Shown piece after piece: positions 12,459 through 21,007 of a DNA stretch of 64,000 nucleotides. Origin of the DNA: Aminobacter ciceronei (GTDB taxonomy: Bacteria > Pseudomonadota > Alphaproteobacteria > Rhizobiales > Rhizobiaceae); the NCBI RefSeq assembly GCF_014138625.1, contig NZ_JACJHY010000022.1, forward strand, positions 1-64,000, written 5' to 3'. Position 1 is the first letter of the stretch. Every line of letters starts with the position of its first letter. The position numbers and the translations under genes are program-made. Below the pieces are notes generated by a model, which saw only the letters and a program-made list of their open reading frames with translations, made no database searches and was not told the DNA's origin.

Positions 12459-12483
12459 TTTATAATAGAAAGTCTATCATAAA
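12459..12483. promoter_or_regulatory. Inverted-repeat operator between monooxygenase and regulator
   Basis: Imperfect palindrome of two 11-base arms (12459-12469 and 12473-12483) separated by three bases, with one mismatch. It is AT-rich against a GC-rich background and includes a TATAAT at 12461-12466 on the plus strand, so a bound protein would block the promoters. It is centred about 42 bases upstream of the monooxygenase start and about 72 before the regulator start. Binding by the adjacent regulator is an inference. Confidence 0.55.
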
Positions 12484-12542
12484 TTCATGTAGACGCAATG
12501 TGCCACGGCAAGGCATGGTCCGAAGGTTCAGGAGGGCGAAGA

Positions 12543-13121
12543 ATGAGCAAGGAAAACAAACCTGTACCGGGCTCCGAACTGCTTGATCGCGGCTGGCATC
12601 TCGCCCGGACGCCGCTCGAAATCGACGTCACCGAAGTCGAATATGCGTTGATGCGCTCCTACGAAGCGTTCGGACGCTGGCAGGCGGAATGCCTCGCCAC
12701 GGTGATCGAATTTTCGGCGACGGGTGCAGAGAACGCCTTGCTGCACGTCATCCGAATGAACGATCGGCCCAAGACCATCCATGACCTCGCCCACATGACC
12801 AATCGCGAGGATATTCCCAACATCCAGTACAGCCTGCGCAAGCTGATCAAGGGCGGTTTCGTCAAGCGCACCGGCAGCGGCAGGACCGGCGTGACCTATG
12901 AGGTGACGCCGCTCGGCCATCGCGTCACAGAGCGCTACGCTGATATCCGCTCGGTGCTGCTCATCGATGCGGTGACCCGCGTGCCCGACCTGGCCGCCAA
13001 GCTGGCCGACGCAGCACACACGCTGGAATTGGTGACAGGTATCTACGAACAGGCCGCCCGCGTCGCCGCCACCCACCGCCGCCGCCATCCGCAGCTCGAT
13101 CCCGAGGCCGAAGGTGACTGA
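12543..13121 (+). CDS. MarR-like winged-helix transcriptional regulator
   Basis: 192-residue DNA-binding protein with a central winged helix: NDRPKTIHDLAHMTNREDIPNIQYSL covers the recognition helix and KLIKGGFVKRTGSGRTGVTYEVTPLG the wing; helices at both ends would make the dimer interface. ATG 12543 is preceded by GGAGGG at 12531. It is divergent from the flavin monooxygenase and shares a palindromic operator with it, so it probably controls that operon in response to the substrate. Confidence 0.85.
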   Translation: MSKENKPVPGSELLDRGWHLARTPLEIDVTEVEYALMRSYEAFGRWQAECLATVIEFSATGAENALLHVIRMNDRPKTIHDLAHMTNREDIPNIQYSLRKLIKGGFVKRTGSGRTGVTYEVTPLGHRVTERYADIRSVLLIDAVTRVPDLAAKLADAAHTLELVTGIYEQAARVAATHRRRHPQLDPEAEGD

Positions 13122-13224
13122 GGACGTCCTCGGCAGCGATTTGGTCGTGAAGCGCCCCTGCGCAACTTGCGCTGTCCGCGGCAACTCTCGATATTAAGGG
13201 CAGACAATTACGGGTTCGAATACC

Positions 13225-13566
13225 ATGACACCTGAAGATGTCAGACGCATCGCCCTGGAACTGCCAGGGGCGACCGAGAAATCGCATTTCGGCAAGCCCG
13301 ACTTCCGTGTCCGCGACCGTGTCTTCGCCACCCTGCCCGAGGACGGCAATGCCGTGATCAAGCTGACGCGCGACCAGCAGGAAGTGATGTGCGGAGCGGA
13401 GACCACGGTGTTCCGGCCGGTCGAAGGCGGCTGGGGCAAGCAGGGCTGGACGCGGGTGATGCTGGCGGCAGCGGACGAGCCGACGCTGCGCAGCGCGCTG
13501 GTCGCCGCCTGGCGCAACACCGCACCAGTCACCTTGCGCAAGGCCTTCGACCTGGCGGGTGGCTGA
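13225..13566 (+). CDS. MmcQ/YjbR family DNA-binding protein
   Basis: 113 residues with the family's alpha/beta double-wing fold signature: MTPEDVRRIALELPGATEK at the start, KPDFRVRDRVFATL, and a C-terminal helix ALVAAWRNTAPVTLRKAF. The molecular role of the family is not established. It stands alone between the regulator and a VOC protein; the upstream 100 bases hold no clear ribosome site. Confidence 0.88.
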   Translation: MTPEDVRRIALELPGATEKSHFGKPDFRVRDRVFATLPEDGNAVIKLTRDQQEVMCGAETTVFRPVEGGWGKQGWTRVMLAAADEPTLRSALVAAWRNTAPVTLRKAFDLAGG

Positions 13567-13695
13567 GGACGATCGCACCTGAGGTGCGATGGGTCTTCCC
13601 TCATGTCCGTTTCCATGCGAGCTTGCCCGCAGGACACCGCTCCTCACCTGGTATGCGCATCGCCGCCCCTGCCTTTTCGCCATCAGGAGCACATT

Positions 13696-14073
13696 ATGAG
13701 TCCATCCCCCATTCATTCGATCACCTTCGGCCGGGCGGCCCCAGGCCTTGCCGTCCGTGACATCCAGGCGGCATTCCGCTTCTATTCCGAAATCCTCGGC
13801 ATGCAGAAAGTGTTCGAGAACGGTAGTCCCGTGGGTTTCATGGTGCTGAAGAAGGACGCCGCCGAGATCCATCTGAGCCAGAGCCGCGACCACGCGCCTT
13901 CAACCGTCAACGCGTTCCACATGTTCGTCGACGACATCGACGCGCTCTACGCCATCTGCGAGGCCGCCGGCGTTCGGATCATCAAATCGCTGAAAGACAA
14001 GGACTACGGCCAGCGGGCCTTCGTGTTTGCCGACCCCGACGGCAACAGGATCGACGTGGGACAGCGTATCTAG
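13696..14073 (+). CDS. VOC family (glyoxalase/bleomycin-resistance fold) protein
   Basis: 125-residue single-domain vicinal-oxygen-chelate protein. Typical features are LAVRDIQAAFRFYSEILGM near the start, FMVLKKDAAEIHLSQS and FVFADPDGNRIDVGQ at the end (metal-ligand region with the terminal D/E strand). ATG 13696 has CAGGAG six bases upstream, and the longer upstream frame has no similarity. The substrate is unknown; it resembles bleomycin-binding or lactoylglutathione-lyase-like proteins. Confidence 0.87.
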   Translation: MSPSPIHSITFGRAAPGLAVRDIQAAFRFYSEILGMQKVFENGSPVGFMVLKKDAAEIHLSQSRDHAPSTVNAFHMFVDDIDALYAICEAAGVRIIKSLKDKDYGQRAFVFADPDGNRIDVGQRI

Positions 14074-14126
14074 CTTGGCGCCGAGGACGCGGCAGACCTT
14101 TTCGGGGAGAAGAGGAACGTCCCGGC

Positions 14127-14552
14127 TCAGTTCCGGTCTTCGGGGAACACCGGAAGCGGCATGAATTCGATGCCGTCTTCGGCAAGGCCCTTGGCCTCGT
14201 CGAGCGTGGCGGCGCCGTAGATGCCGCGGGCTTCGGTCTCGCCAAAATGGATCTTGCGCGCCTCCTCGGCGAACTTGTCGCCGACATTCTCGGCATTCTC
14301 GCGAACCTTCTCGGACAGGTCCTTGAGGGCGGCCATCATCTTGCGCTGCTGCTCTCCCATGGCGAGCGCCACCTTTTCCTGCTTGCGCGAGGTCGAGACG
14401 GCCGGCGCCATCAGCGCCTTTTCGACCTTTTGCGAGCCGCATTCCGGGCAGGAGACGAAACCGCGCTTGCGCTGGGTCTCGAAGTCGTCGTTGCTGCGGA
14501 ACCAGCCCTCGAAGTCATGCGCGTGGTCGCAATGCAGCGAAAAGCGGATCAA
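14127..14552 (-). CDS. DUF1178 family protein
   Basis: 141 residues, function unknown. The N-terminus MIRFSLHCDHAHDFEGWF followed by VSCPECGSQKVEKALMAPAV looks like a small zinc ribbon (Cys/His pairs near 8-12 and 35-38). A lysine-rich helix follows and then a conserved C-terminus IYGAATLDEAKGLAEDGIEF. The start codon is TTG at 14552, overlapping the stop of the upstream amidase gene by four bases (TTGA); GGAG sits about eight bases ahead. It belongs to the comF-grxC-amidase run. Confidence 0.9.
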   Translation of the reverse strand: MIRFSLHCDHAHDFEGWFRSNDDFETQRKRGFVSCPECGSQKVEKALMAPAVSTSRKQEKVALAMGEQQRKMMAALKDLSEKVRENAENVGDKFAEEARKIHFGETEARGIYGAATLDEAKGLAEDGIEFMPLPVFPEDRN

Positions 14553-15412
14553 GATGCGGCTCCCCGGAGCGCTCCCTGGCCCGCGCGAAGCGCGACGCCG
14601 AATTCGCGAGCGTTCTTGAGATTGGGGATCTTCTTGCGTGCGTCGGCCGAATGCTGGGTGTCGATCTCGGCGATGATGACGCCCGGCTCGTCATGGTCGG
14701 CTTCGGCCAGGATGCGGCCCCACGGATCGATGATCAGCGAATGGCCGAAGGTCTCCCGGCCGTCCTCATGCTTGCCGCCCTGGGCGGAGGCGATGACGAA
14801 GGCGCCGTTTTCGATGGCGCGCGCCCGCAGCAGCGGATGCCAATGGGCAAGGCCGGTCTGGCGCGTGAAGGCGGCGGGAACGGTGAGCAGCTCGGCACCA
14901 GCCAGCGCCTCGGCGCGGAAAAGTTGCGGGAACCGCAGGTCGTAGCAGATGGCAAAGCCGATCTTTGCCAGCGACGTGTCGGCAACGATGGCTTCGGTGC
15001 CCGGCTCATAGGCCGAAGATTCGCGCCAGCTTTCGCCATTGTCGAGGTCGACGTCAAACATGTGGATCTTGTCGTAGGTGGCAAGCGCGCCGCCGTCGGG
15101 GCCGAACAGGAAGGCGCGGTTGGCGAGCTTGCCATCGGCGCGCACGATCGCGGTCGAGCCGACATGCAGATGGATGCCAAGCTCGGCTGCAAGTTTGCGG
15201 CCCAAGGCGACGATCAGGTCGCGATCCTCGGAGGTGAAGGCCGCGGCGCGCGCATCCTTGTCGCCGACGATGGCGCCGGTCATTTCGGGCGTCTGCACAT
15301 AAGTGGCGCCGAGACCGGCAGCCTCGCGCACCAGTGCCTCGAAATCGAGTGCATTGCGCTCCGGCTCCTTGCCCGAACGCATCTGCACCGCTGCCGCCTT
15401 GAAAATCGCCAT
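14549..15412 (-). CDS. Carbon-nitrogen hydrolase (Nit/omega-amidase type)
   Basis: 287-residue nitrilase-superfamily amidase. The catalytic triad is visible: Glu43 (TPEMTG), Lys115 (YDKIHMFDVD) and Cys156 (GFAICYDLRFP). These sequence blocks match the Nit1/Nit2 branch, whose members hydrolyse deaminated glutathione or omega-amides. In rhizobia this gene commonly sits between grxC and DUF1178, as here, which fits a glutathione-repair job. Spacing to grxC is 15 bases. Confidence 0.92.
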   Translation of the reverse strand: MAIFKAAAVQMRSGKEPERNALDFEALVREAAGLGATYVQTPEMTGAIVGDKDARAAAFTSEDRDLIVALGRKLAAELGIHLHVGSTAIVRADGKLANRAFLFGPDGGALATYDKIHMFDVDLDNGESWRESSAYEPGTEAIVADTSLAKIGFAICYDLRFPQLFRAEALAGAELLTVPAAFTRQTGLAHWHPLLRARAIENGAFVIASAQGGKHEDGRETFGHSLIIDPWGRILAEADHDEPGVIIAEIDTQHSADARKKIPNLKNAREFGVALRAGQGALRGAAS

Positions 15413-15427
15413 TGTCCGTCCTCGGGT

Positions 15428-15691
15428 CTATGCGCCGGCGGCAAGAAGCTGGTCGAGCCTGCCTTGCGCGTCTAGGTCATGCAGGTCGTCGCAACCGCCG
15501 ACATGGGTGTTGCCAATGAAAATCTGCGGGAAGGTCGCACGGCCATTGGCGCGGGTGATCATTTCCTGCCGAAGCTCGGGCGAGAAGCTAGCGTCATGCT
15601 CGGTGAATGCAACGCCCTTGCGCTCGAGAAGGCGCTTGGCCGCAGTACAGTAGCCACACATCATGCGCGTATAGATAGTCACATCGACCAT
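15428..15691 (-). CDS. grxC: Glutaredoxin 3
   Basis: 87-residue cytosolic dithiol glutaredoxin. Active-site CGYC is at residues 12-15, with the cis-Pro region ATFPQIFI and the glutathione-binding GGCDDL near 65. It reduces protein disulfides and glutathione mixed disulfides. It is cotranscribed between comF (26 bases) and the amidase (15 bases). Confidence 0.95.
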   Translation of the reverse strand: MVDVTIYTRMMCGYCTAAKRLLERKGVAFTEHDASFSPELRQEMITRANGRATFPQIFIGNTHVGGCDDLHDLDAQGRLDQLLAAGA

Positions 15692-15717
15692 GACGAAAAT
15701 CCGTTGTCCTTGGTCGA

Positions 15718-16527
15718 CTATATAGTGTCCGTATCGTCGGGCCGGAAGTCCCCCGGCAAAACCCTGGCGAAAGTCAGCACGTCGACGGCGCCGGCGCCGC
15801 CTTTCCTGAGCGCACGTGTCACCGCCGCGACAGTGGCGCCTGTCGTGTAGACGTCGTCGACCACCAGCACCCGTCTGCCTCTGACGTCGATCTCGGCTTC
15901 GGGCGGGACCAGGAAGGCCGCACGCACATTGTCCTCTCGCTCGCGCTGGCCAAGGCCGATCTGCTGGCGCGTGCGCTTGGTGCGGCGCACCGCCATCGGC
16001 GCAAACGGCAGGCCGGAGAGCGACGCTATGGCACGGGCGAGTTCCGCCGACTGGTTGTACTGGCGCCAGAAGAAACGCCGCCAGTGCAAGGGCACGGGCA
16101 CGACGACCTCAGCATCGGCAATGAGCTCGGCGCCCGCTCGCAGCATCCAGCGCGCCATCCACGGCGCGAGGTCGGTGCGGTCGTGGAACTTGAGGCCCTG
16201 GACCATGCGCCGGGCGATGCCGGTATAGGCGACGGCGGCGCGGGCCCTGCTAAAGGGCGGCGGGTTGGCGATCGCCTCGGCGGACAGGAAGCCGGTGCCG
16301 AAATCATGGCTGAACGGCGTGCCCATCACCTCGCACCAGGGCTTTTCGAGGAAGCGCAATTGCGGCCAGCAGGCACCGCACAAGGCACCGGGTTGCGTGA
16401 CCTGGCGGCGGCAACCGGCGCAGACAGGCGGGAACAGCATCCGCGCCGGCCAAGCGGCAACTGACAATGCGAGGCTCTTGATCTCAGCCATAGGATCGGC
16501 CACGACAGGTTCGGGTCGGGCGACCAT
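15718..16527 (-). CDS. comF: ComF family protein (phosphoribosyltransferase-like)
   Basis: 269 residues. An N-terminal zinc-finger-like cluster (CAGCRRQVTQPGALCGACW) is followed by a type I phosphoribosyltransferase domain with the PRPP loop VLVVDDVYTTGATV near the C-terminus. ComF proteins are linked to DNA uptake in some bacteria, but their reaction is uncertain. An in-frame ATG at about residue 13 is an alternative start. It is divergent from the methyltransferase gene with 32 bases between starts. Confidence 0.9.
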   Translation of the reverse strand: MVARPEPVVADPMAEIKSLALSVAAWPARMLFPPVCAGCRRQVTQPGALCGACWPQLRFLEKPWCEVMGTPFSHDFGTGFLSAEAIANPPPFSRARAAVAYTGIARRMVQGLKFHDRTDLAPWMARWMLRAGAELIADAEVVVPVPLHWRRFFWRQYNQSAELARAIASLSGLPFAPMAVRRTKRTRQQIGLGQREREDNVRAAFLVPPEAEIDVRGRRVLVVDDVYTTGATVAAVTRALRKGGAGAVDVLTFARVLPGDFRPDDTDTI

Positions 16528-16559
16528 AGCAGAAACCCGGCAAAAAAGGACATCTCGAC

Positions 16560-17432
16560 GTGCAAGCCATTTTCGACGCCAGCCTCGTGATCGCGCACCG
16601 GCGCCGAGCCCTGGCGCAAGCTACACCAGGCGCCGACTTCCTGATGGCTCGCGCGGCTGAAGACCTCGGCGAACGTCTCTCGACGGTCGAGCGCAAGTTC
16701 ACGCGCGGCGCAGCGATCTTCTCGGTCAGCCCGGCGGCAACCGCGGTTCTGGCTGCCAGCGGCAAGGTCGACGAATTGCTTCGCGTCGAAGCCGACAGGG
16801 CCTTTCTCGGCGGCGGACCGGGCGTCGTGTCGGATCCCGAGACGATCGCGCTGGATCCGGCGAGCATCGACATCGCCGTATCGCTTCTGGCGCTGCAGGA
16901 AGCCAACGACATCCCCGGCCAGCTGATCCAGATCCGCCGCGCACTGAAGCCGGACGGGCTGTTCCTCGGCGTGCTTGCTGGTGCCGGCACGCTCGTCGAA
17001 CTGCGCGAAAGCCTGCTCGCCGCCGAGACGGAGCTTTCGGGCGGCGCCAGCCCGCGCGTTATCCCCTTCACCGACGTACGCGATGCCGGCGGGCTGCTGC
17101 AGCGGGCAGGCTTTGCCTTGCCGGTCGCCGATGTCGAGACGGTGACGGTGCGCTACGACACGATGTTCGGGCTGATGCAGGACCTGCGCGCGATGGGGGC
17201 GACCAGCGCGCTTGCCGACCGGTCACGGAGACCTGCGACACGCCGGCTGTTCCAGCGCGCGGCCGAGATCTACGCCGAGCGCTTCTCCGATCCTGATGGA
17301 AGGGTGCGGGCGAGCTTTTCGTTCGTCTGGTTGTCAGGCTGGGCGCCTGATGCCTCGCAGCAGAAGCCGCTCAAGCCGGGTTCGGCGCAGGTGTCGCTGA
17401 CAAAGGTGCTTGGCGAGGACGGCAAGCAATAG
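16560..17432 (+). CDS. SAM-dependent methyltransferase-like protein, NDUFAF5/BioC type
   Basis: 290 residues resembling the mitochondrial complex I assembly factor NDUFAF5 and its alphaproteobacterial homologues. The opening IFDASLVIAHRRRALAQ and the central DPASIDIAVSLLALQEANDIPGQLIQIRRALKPDGLFLGVLAG are characteristic. The glycine-rich motif I is degenerate, as in NDUFAF5, which hydroxylates an arginine of NDUFS7 rather than methylating. The start is GTG at 16560, with AAGGA eight bases upstream. Whether it acts on complex I here is inference. Confidence 0.85.
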   Translation: MQAIFDASLVIAHRRRALAQATPGADFLMARAAEDLGERLSTVERKFTRGAAIFSVSPAATAVLAASGKVDELLRVEADRAFLGGGPGVVSDPETIALDPASIDIAVSLLALQEANDIPGQLIQIRRALKPDGLFLGVLAGAGTLVELRESLLAAETELSGGASPRVIPFTDVRDAGGLLQRAGFALPVADVETVTVRYDTMFGLMQDLRAMGATSALADRSRRPATRRLFQRAAEIYAERFSDPDGRVRASFSFVWLSGWAPDASQQKPLKPGSAQVSLTKVLGEDGKQ

Positions 17433-17533
17433 CGGTTACAATTCCATGAAAAATGTACGGCGGCTTTCCGTCCGAAATTGAGTAAAAACAAAGAGATAGA
17501 GGGATCTCGCAAATCGAAGAAAAGCGGAAACCT

Positions 17534-17695
17534 CTAGTGCACGGCGACCTTGGTGCCGATGTTTTCCCAGTAGAGCTGAAGGGCTGTGCCGAACTGGCCC
17601 AGGCCGCCGATGATCCCCAGGGCGATGAGCGTCGCGATCAGGCTGTATTCGATCGCCGTAGCGCCTCTTTCGTTCCTGAGAAATCGCCTGATCAT
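17534..17695 (-). CDS. Flp/Fap-type IVb pilin
   Basis: A 53-residue gene easily missed for its size. It reads MIRRFLRNERGATAIEYSLI, then a hydrophobic stretch ATLIALGIIGGLGQFGTAL and a short polar tail ending VAVH. The G-A-T-A-I-E-Y core is the prepilin peptidase site of Flp pilins: cleavage after Gly, Glu at +5 and Tyr at +6. Such pilins are assembled by tad/cpa machinery, which is not in this window, so this is an orphan copy. Confidence 0.85.
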   Translation of the reverse strand: MIRRFLRNERGATAIEYSLIATLIALGIIGGLGQFGTALQLYWENIGTKVAVH

Positions 17696-17797
17696 CGGTC
17701 GCGTCCACCCGTCATTGTTGACCGACCATAACGCCGACGTCTTAAGAAAGGTTAACGGCGCACGCTTAACAGGCGGTGAAGCGATAAGCGGGTATCG

Positions 17798-18112
17798 TCA
17801 GCAGTCGCCGGTATGCTCGCCGTGCGGATGAATGACACACACCGACTGCGGCGTTTCCTGCAGCACCGAACGGCGTAGCGTGTAGGTGTTGGTGCGGCTG
17901 ACCGATCCTGTGGCGGTGTAGTCGAGCCCGTCAAGGCGCAACTGGCCGAGGATTGGACGCGCCCTGTCTTCCAGGAACGGCGTGGCGAACAGGGTCAGGG
18001 CTATCGCGATAAGGCCGAACAGCAGCGAGACGCGCAGGATGCCGGCCCGCGCCCTCGCAGTCGGGGACGATCGCTCTGGGCGGATGAGGTCCCACTCGTT
18101 GTCAGCTTGCAT
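17798..18112 (-). CDS. Conserved single-pass membrane protein of unknown function
   Basis: 104 residues. A polar N-terminus (MQADNEWDLIRPERSS) is followed by one membrane helix (ILRVSLLFGLIAIALTLFATPF) and a periplasmic part with two cysteines near the end (SVCVIHPHGEHTGDC). I take ATG 18112, which has GAGGGA upstream; a TTG two codons earlier is possible. Position beside the Flp pilin suggests, weakly, a shared envelope role. No family recognised. Confidence 0.65.
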   Translation of the reverse strand: MQADNEWDLIRPERSSPTARARAGILRVSLLFGLIAIALTLFATPFLEDRARPILGQLRLDGLDYTATGSVSRTNTYTLRRSVLQETPQSVCVIHPHGEHTGDC

Positions 18113-18222
18113 TGGCAACGTCCCTCGCGAAAAGCCGTGTCGATGCGCAGCCGAGGCGGGCGGCGGCCATTCAATTTTTCACGATTGGATAAACTTTGGC
18201 TTAACGCTGGCAGACATGCCCA

Positions 18223-18636
18223 TCAAAGCAGGTCGATGAGGAACGGAATTAGCGGCTCGTCGGCAGGCGGCATGGGGTAGTCGCGCATCTGCTTGGGCCG
18301 CACCCATTTAAGGGTCTGGCCTTCCTTCGGCTCCGGAATGCCCCAGAAGCGGCGGCAGACATAGAGCGGCATCAGCAGATGAAAGTCGTCATAGGTGTGG
18401 CTGGCGAAGGTCAGCGGTGCCAAGCACGCCGTCTTGGTCTCGATGCCGATCTCCTCGCGCAGCTCGCGAATGAGGGTTTCTTCCGGCGTTTCGCCCGGCT
18501 CGACCTTGCCGCCGGGGAATTCCCACAGGCCGGCAAGCGACTTGCCTTCGGGACGCTGGGCCAGAAGCACGCGACCATCGGCGTCGACGAGCGCGCAGGC
18601 GGCCACCAGAAGCAGGCGTTTTCCCTGATGGGTCAA
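18223..18636 (-). CDS. mutT: MutT-type (d)NTP pyrophosphohydrolase
   Basis: 137-residue Nudix hydrolase that removes oxidised dGTP (8-oxo-dGTP). The Nudix box is GGKVEPGETPEETLIRELREEIGIE. The start is TTG at 18636 (LTHQGKRLLLVAACALVD), two bases after the stop of the GNAT gene, with a strong GGAGG six bases ahead; no ATG fits the family start. It is the last gene of the argJ-GNAT-mutT run. Confidence 0.93.
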   Translation of the reverse strand: MTHQGKRLLLVAACALVDADGRVLLAQRPEGKSLAGLWEFPGGKVEPGETPEETLIRELREEIGIETKTACLAPLTFASHTYDDFHLLMPLYVCRRFWGIPEPKEGQTLKWVRPKQMRDYPMPPADEPLIPFLIDLL

Positions 18637-18637
18637 G

Positions 18638-19411
18638 TCAGGCCTCCGGCGGGCGGCGGTAGTGGTAGCGATAGACTTCCTTGAAGCCCATTTTCTCGTA
18701 CAGGCGGATGGCGCCCGCATTGTCAGCCTCGACCTGCAGCCACGCCTGGCGCGCGCCACGCAGGCGTGCCCATTTCAGCGCCGACAGGATCAGCCTGCGG
18801 CCAAAACCCTTGCCGCGTTCGGCCTCGGTGGTGGCGATCTCGAACAGGCCGGCAAGGTCGGTGTCGTGGACGCAGATCGCCGCCGTCACCGGCTGCTCGT
18901 CCTGCTCGAGCACGAACATGCCGGCTTCCGGCTGAATGGCGCCGATGATCTCGGACAGGCCGGGCCTGAGCGATGCGTCTAGCCCGTGCACCACCATGGA
19001 AGCGCTGACGAAGCGGCCGATGTCCTTGAGCGGGATCTGGTCCATCGCATGCTCGACGACGCCGTCGTCGAGCGACAGCCGCATCACCATCGATTCCGAA
19101 AACGTGCTCCAGCCCTCGCGGTCGAGATGGGCGGCGATCGCCGGCCCCGACAAGGGCGACATGCGAAAGGTGAGCGGCCGGCCATAGGCCTCGAAGCGGC
19201 GGCTGGCGCGGGCGATGCGGTCAGGAATGTTGCGGATGTCGGCCGGATCAAGCGGATTGACCGAATTGAGCCGCTTGGCCGGATGGCCCGCCGTCAACCG
19301 GACAAGCCAAGTGCCGTCGTAATGAACGGCCGCCGCCGGCCATGCGCGAAAACCCGCCGCCTCGTAGCGGCGGACGATCGCAAGTTCGTGCGACGGGCGG
19401 TTCTGGTTCAC
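18638..19411 (-). CDS. GNAT family N-acetyltransferase
   Basis: 257 residues. The C-terminal half has the acetyl-CoA-binding motif A (ATTEAERGKGFGRRLI) and motif B (ADNAGAIRLYEKMGFKEVYRYHYR), while the N-terminal half is a degenerate GNAT-like domain. The start is most likely GTG 19411 (VNQNRPSHE), one base after the argJ stop with GGAG upstream; an ATG at 19444 inside argJ is the alternative. Gene order argJ-GNAT-mutT is common in Rhizobiales. The substrate is unknown. Confidence 0.9.
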   Translation of the reverse strand: MNQNRPSHELAIVRRYEAAGFRAWPAAAVHYDGTWLVRLTAGHPAKRLNSVNPLDPADIRNIPDRIARASRRFEAYGRPLTFRMSPLSGPAIAAHLDREGWSTFSESMVMRLSLDDGVVEHAMDQIPLKDIGRFVSASMVVHGLDASLRPGLSEIIGAIQPEAGMFVLEQDEQPVTAAICVHDTDLAGLFEIATTEAERGKGFGRRLILSALKWARLRGARQAWLQVEADNAGAIRLYEKMGFKEVYRYHYRRPPEA

Positions 19412-19412
19412 G

Positions 19413-20654
19413 TCAGCTCCGGTAGTCGCCGTTGATGGCGACATATTCCTTGGTCAGGTCGCAGGTCCACACCGTTGCCTTGCCACGGCCAAGGCCGATG
19501 TCGGCGCGGATGACGATGTTGTCGCCCTTCATATAGGCCGAGGTCGCCGCTTCCGAATAGCCCGGATCGCGCTCGCCATTGTGGGCGAGGCGATTGTCGC
19601 CAAACCAGATCGACAGGAGATCGCGGTCGGCGGGCTCGCCGGCCTTGCCGACGGCCATGACGACGCGGCCCCAGTTGGCGTCCTCACCGGCAACCGCGGT
19701 CTTGACCAGCGGCGAGTTGGCGATCGACAGCGCGATGCGCTTGGCCGAGCGCGCCGACTTGGCACCGGTGACAGTAACTTCGACCTGCTTGCGCGCGCCT
19801 TCACCGTCACGCACGACCTGCAGCGCCAGCGTCTTCAGCATCTTGTTGAGCGCGCGGCGGAAGGCGCCGAGGCGCGCATCCTTGGGGTCGGTGATCTTGG
19901 GCGCGCCGCGCTTGGCAGCGGCCCCGGTGGCAAACAGCATCAGCGTGTCGGAGGTCGAGGTGTCGCTGTCGACGGTGACGGCATTGAAGGTCTTGGCGGT
20001 GCCGCGCGAAAGCATGTCCTGCAGCACGTCGGCCGCAATGGGTGCATCGGTGGCAACGAAGGACAGCATTGTCGCCATGTCGGGTGCAATCATGCCGGCG
20101 CCCTTGGCGATACCATTGATGGTGACGTCGGTGTCGCCGAGCTTGACGGTCGCGGTAACCACCTTGGGATAGGTGTCGGTGGTCATGATCGCCTTGGCGG
20201 CTTCGGTCCACTGGTCGGGCCGGGCATCCTTGACCATACCTGACAGCAAGTGGCTAAATTTGCCGGCGTCGAGCGGCTCGCCGATGACGCCGGTGGATGC
20301 CAGGAACACTTCGCTCGACTTGCAGTCGGCGGCCTTGGACGCCGCCTCGCCGGTCAACGTCGTGGTCTCGCGGCCCTTCTTGCCGGTGAAGGCATTGGCG
20401 TTACCGGAGTTGACGATCAGGACGCGTGCCTTGCCACCGGTGAGGTTCTGGCGACAGAAATCGACCGGGGCCGAGGGGCACTTGGACCGTGTGAACACGC
20501 CGGCGGCCGCCGTGCCCTCATCGAACACCATGGCCAGCACGTCGGTGCGACCCTTGTACTTGATCCCGGCTTCGGCTGTGGCGATGCGCACGCCCTCGAT
20601 GGCAGGCATCTTGGGGTACTTCTTGGGGGCGAGCGGGGAAACGGCAGTCGACAT
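19413..20654 (-). CDS. argJ: Bifunctional glutamate N-acetyltransferase / amino-acid acetyltransferase ArgJ
   Basis: 413-residue ornithine acetyltransferase that recycles acetyl groups in arginine synthesis, moving acetate from N-acetylornithine to glutamate. The precursor cleaves itself at the conserved Ala194-Thr195 in [14 protein letters not shown], leaving Thr as nucleophile of the beta subunit; both halves and the C-terminal region are complete. The start at 20654 ([14 protein letters not shown]) has AGAGG upstream; a 14-codon longer frame lacks similarity. Confidence 0.96.
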   Translation of the reverse strand: MSTAVSPLAPKKYPKMPAIEGVRIATAEAGIKYKGRTDVLAMVFDEGTAAAGVFTRSKCPSAPVDFCRQNLTGGKARVLIVNSGNANAFTGKKGRETTTLTGEAASKAADCKSSEVFLASTGVIGEPLDAGKFSHLLSGMVKDARPDQWTEAAKAIMTTDTYPKVVTATVKLGDTDVTINGIAKGAGMIAPDMATMLSFVATDAPIAADVLQDMLSRGTAKTFNAVTVDSDTSTSDTLMLFATGAAAKRGAPKITDPKDARLGAFRRALNKMLKTLALQVVRDGEGARKQVEVTVTGAKSARSAKRIALSIANSPLVKTAVAGEDANWGRVVMAVGKAGEPADRDLLSIWFGDNRLAHNGERDPGYSEAATSAYMKGDNIVIRADIGLGRGKATVWTCDLTKEYVAINGDYRS

Positions 20655-20758
20655 GAAGGAACCTCTGCGGGCTCGGGAAACGGTTGAAGCTGGCACCGTT
20701 TGCCCGATAGCGCGAGGCTTCGCAAGGCGTTTTCACCTCACGAAGATGTGGGCCAGCC

Positions 20759-20992
20759 TCAGCCGACGACCGGATTGAGGAAACCGCGGAAGACGCGCTG
20801 AACCGCGGGGATCAAGCCCCAGATCATCACTGATACCATCAGCGGCGCAATCAGCAGCGTGCGCTGCCAGATCGTCCAGCCGTCGGTCAGAGGCATGATG
20901 ATGTAGAGCAGTGCGGTGATCAGCGGATAGACCCCGAGCAGGACCATCAGGGCGAAACGCGGGCGGGAAAAGCGGGTTTGGGAGGCAGTCAT
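20759..20992 (-). CDS. Small two-helix membrane protein of unknown function
   Basis: 77 residues with two hydrophobic helices (FALMVLLGVYPLITALLYIIMP and LLIAPLMVSVMIWGLIPAV) joined by TDGWTIWQR, and a basic C-terminus. The start at 20992 (MTASQTRF) is chosen over an ATG four codons upstream because GGAG stands six bases ahead of it. It is divergent from the TetR gene across a palindromic operator, so it is probably the TetR target. Function unknown. Confidence 0.78.
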   Translation of the reverse strand: MTASQTRFSRPRFALMVLLGVYPLITALLYIIMPLTDGWTIWQRTLLIAPLMVSVMIWGLIPAVQRVFRGFLNPVVG

Positions 20993-21007
20993 CTTCAACT
21001 CCATCGG

